Shown here: positions 62,991 through 64,000 of the stretch, in pieces
Layout of the letters: the number at the start of each line of letters is the position of its first letter
Position numbering within the stretch: position 1 is the first letter of the stretch
Assembly: GCA_012295275.1 (NCBI GenBank)
Contig: CM022679.1
Location: 3,710,412-3,774,411 of the forward strand
Direction of reading: 5' to 3'
Length of the DNA: 64,000 nt
Origin: Chrysomallon squamiferum
Taxonomy: Eukaryota; Mollusca; Gastropoda; Neomphalida; Peltospiridae
Program-made: the position numbers and the translations under genes
The notes under the pieces: model-generated
Told to the model about the DNA's origin: nothing
Seen by the model: only the letters and a program-made list of their open reading frames with translations
Database searches by the model: none

Positions 62991-63135
62991 GTGAGTGATA
63001 TAAACTCGTGGTTATTTTCACATACCCCTGTGAAAGAATTCTTTTCTGAAACGTTTTTTCACTGAACAGTTAATTAACTCCATCCTTGTCTGATCTTTTT
63101 AAAAATAATTTTACAGATATATATATACACATACA

Positions 63136-63138
<3 letters not shown>

Positions 63139-63182
<44 letters not shown>
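63139..63182 (+). repeat. (GT)n microsatellite in intron 7 of gene 2
   Basis: About 43 bp of GT just before the TIR-type element. Confidence 0.96.
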
Positions 63183-63184
<2 letters not shown>

Positions 63185-63202
63185 ATATTTATATTTATAT
63201 AT

Positions 63203-63790
63203 AGTGGCACCTGCGACGTACGGACACTTAGATCAGCAAACACCTGCAGAATGTGGACGCGGACATCATTTTAAAAATTATTATTTCACAGATGAAGCGA
63301 ACAGTCAAACCGATTTGGATTTGCTTTCTCCAAAATAATTTTCTGAATTTAGCATCCATTCTATGACTTTTTTGAATACAACAATTGCGAAAAGGAAAGC
63401 GTCGCCCATTTTTGAACCTAAACATTTTGATAACATTGCATCCAAGCAGTGTTGCTTTTGTATGAATCACAACAACCGAAATGATGGTGCGGCTGACACA
63501 AATCTGAGCTTTATTTGGATTTCAAACGGAATATTCTTCAAAACAAATTTATACCTTATGCTTATTATGACATTTATCACGTGCAAAATGTTTTACTTAC
63601 ATGAACTCGATATATCTGCACAAGAAAGCCAACATGCATTCTGTGTCAATGCCCGGCCACGATCTTATGATATATTCCAATAAAGGCTGTAAATATATTC
63701 AAAACAATTGTCTGTAATTAAAGGACACCTGCAATATAAGGACACTTCTGCTCGGTGTGAGTAAATGATAGGCACTACTATATATAGATA
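63203..63790. mobile_element. TIR-type transposon relic in intron 7 of gene 2
   Basis: The left end TATATAGTGGCACCTGC and right end AGGCACTACTATATA are imperfect inverted repeats. Near both ends lie GGACACTT and CACCTGC subterminal motifs (for example GGACACCTGCAATATAAGG at 63723), a layout seen in Tigger/pogo-like nonautonomous elements. No complete ORF. Confidence 0.5.
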
Positions 63791-64000
63791 AATATATAGA
63801 TGCTCTTTCTTATTTTTTATTGTCATTATTTAATTTGATTGATTTAAAAGTTTTGGTTTATGTATTTATTATTATGATTTATGTTACTTTTAATTTTTAT
63901 TATTATTTTCTTACTATTCTGATTTTTTAATTAATATTATTGTTATTGTTGTTGTTCTTGCTGTTGTTATTATTATTATTATTATTATTTTATTATTATG

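Larger units (their letters stand above)
46510..64000 (+). repeat. Direct tandem segmental duplication carrying both GH18 genes
   Basis: Unit 1 is about 46510-56575 and unit 2 starts near 56576 and runs off the window. Exons, introns and upstream flank match in order. Examples are 47150 with 57243 (TTTGACGTCCTAAACTTC) and all seven visible exons. Offset is about 10.09 kb upstream of the genes and 9.51-9.54 kb within them, because unit 1 holds several hundred extra bases around 48.1-48.8 kb. Long introns are almost as similar as exons, so the duplication is recent. Confidence 0.9.
58674..64000 (+). pseudogene. Second chitinase-like gene (GH18), frameshifted, runs off the window
   Basis: Seven exons match gene 1: 58674-58740, 59239-59385, 59822-59876, 60488-60741, 61610-61734, 62373-62475 and 62811-62990. 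Exon 8 would start just beyond base 64000. The exons encode the same signal peptide, GH18 strands and dead motif ([10 protein letters not shown]). Two defects are visible. First, a T at 60531, absent from gene 1, makes exon 4 254 nt instead of 253 and gives an immediate TAA stop (60531-60533). Second, the exon 1 donor is GC, not GT. No acceptor or donor choice I could find restores the frame. An assembly error next to the A7 run is possible, so it could still be a functional gene. As read, only about 104 residues would be made. Confidence 0.85.

Noticed and set aside
63363-63683. Frame ending [13 protein letters not shown] in the intron 7 element, with AATAAA after the stop
   Set aside because: It resembles an exon end, but lies within the TIR-bounded element in both genes and breaks up in gene 1.

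Overview
This is a eukaryotic, animal nuclear DNA window. It is AT-rich, almost empty of coding sequence in its first 46 kb, and crowded with simple repeats: (AG/CT)n, (ATT)n, (TTTA)n, (CA)n and homopolymers. Every gene found is built of short exons bounded by GT..AG introns. The repeat style, the Tigger/pogo-like transposon relics and the tandem chitinase-family genes fit a mollusc. A cephalopod such as an octopus is my best guess, made from general impression and not from any diagnostic marker.

Layout. About 1-46.4 kb is mostly noncoding. Two probable minus-strand exons lie in it: a 333-nt exon (25852-26184) coding for a ParB/sulfiredoxin-like 'LNNTRL' segment, and a 159-nt acidic Ser/Asp exon (12401-12559). 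Both have phase-1 borders, so they could be exons of one gene with a 13.3-kb intron. A few CpG-containing islands may be promoters. The clearest are 31.85-31.88 kb, with a CTCF-like site beside an NRF1-like palindrome, and 41.0 kb, with TCTCGCGAGA.

From about 46.4 kb to the window end there is a direct tandem duplication with a unit of roughly 9.5-10.1 kb. Each unit starts in a degenerate Tigger-like DNA transposon and carries a plus-strand glycoside hydrolase 18 (chitinase-family) gene. Gene 1 (49163-56142) is complete. Its eleven exons join without a break into a 481-residue secreted protein made of a signal peptide, a GH18 barrel, a short linker and a six-cysteine CBM14 chitin-binding domain. 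Its catalytic DxxDxDxE motif reads [10 protein letters not shown], so the third Asp is His and the proton-donor Glu is Lys. It is therefore predicted to bind chitin or glycans without cutting them. Gene 2 (58674 to beyond 64000) carries the same dead active site. It also has a one-base insertion that puts a stop in exon 4 and a GC instead of GT donor after exon 1, and its last four exons fall outside the window.

The most unusual structure is the intron before exon 6 in both genes. It is filled with 12-14 copies of a roughly 33-bp (11-codon) unit that looks like an amplified copy of the exon-6 splice-acceptor junction. Most units carry a decoy 'tttcag' acceptor and stay open in frame.
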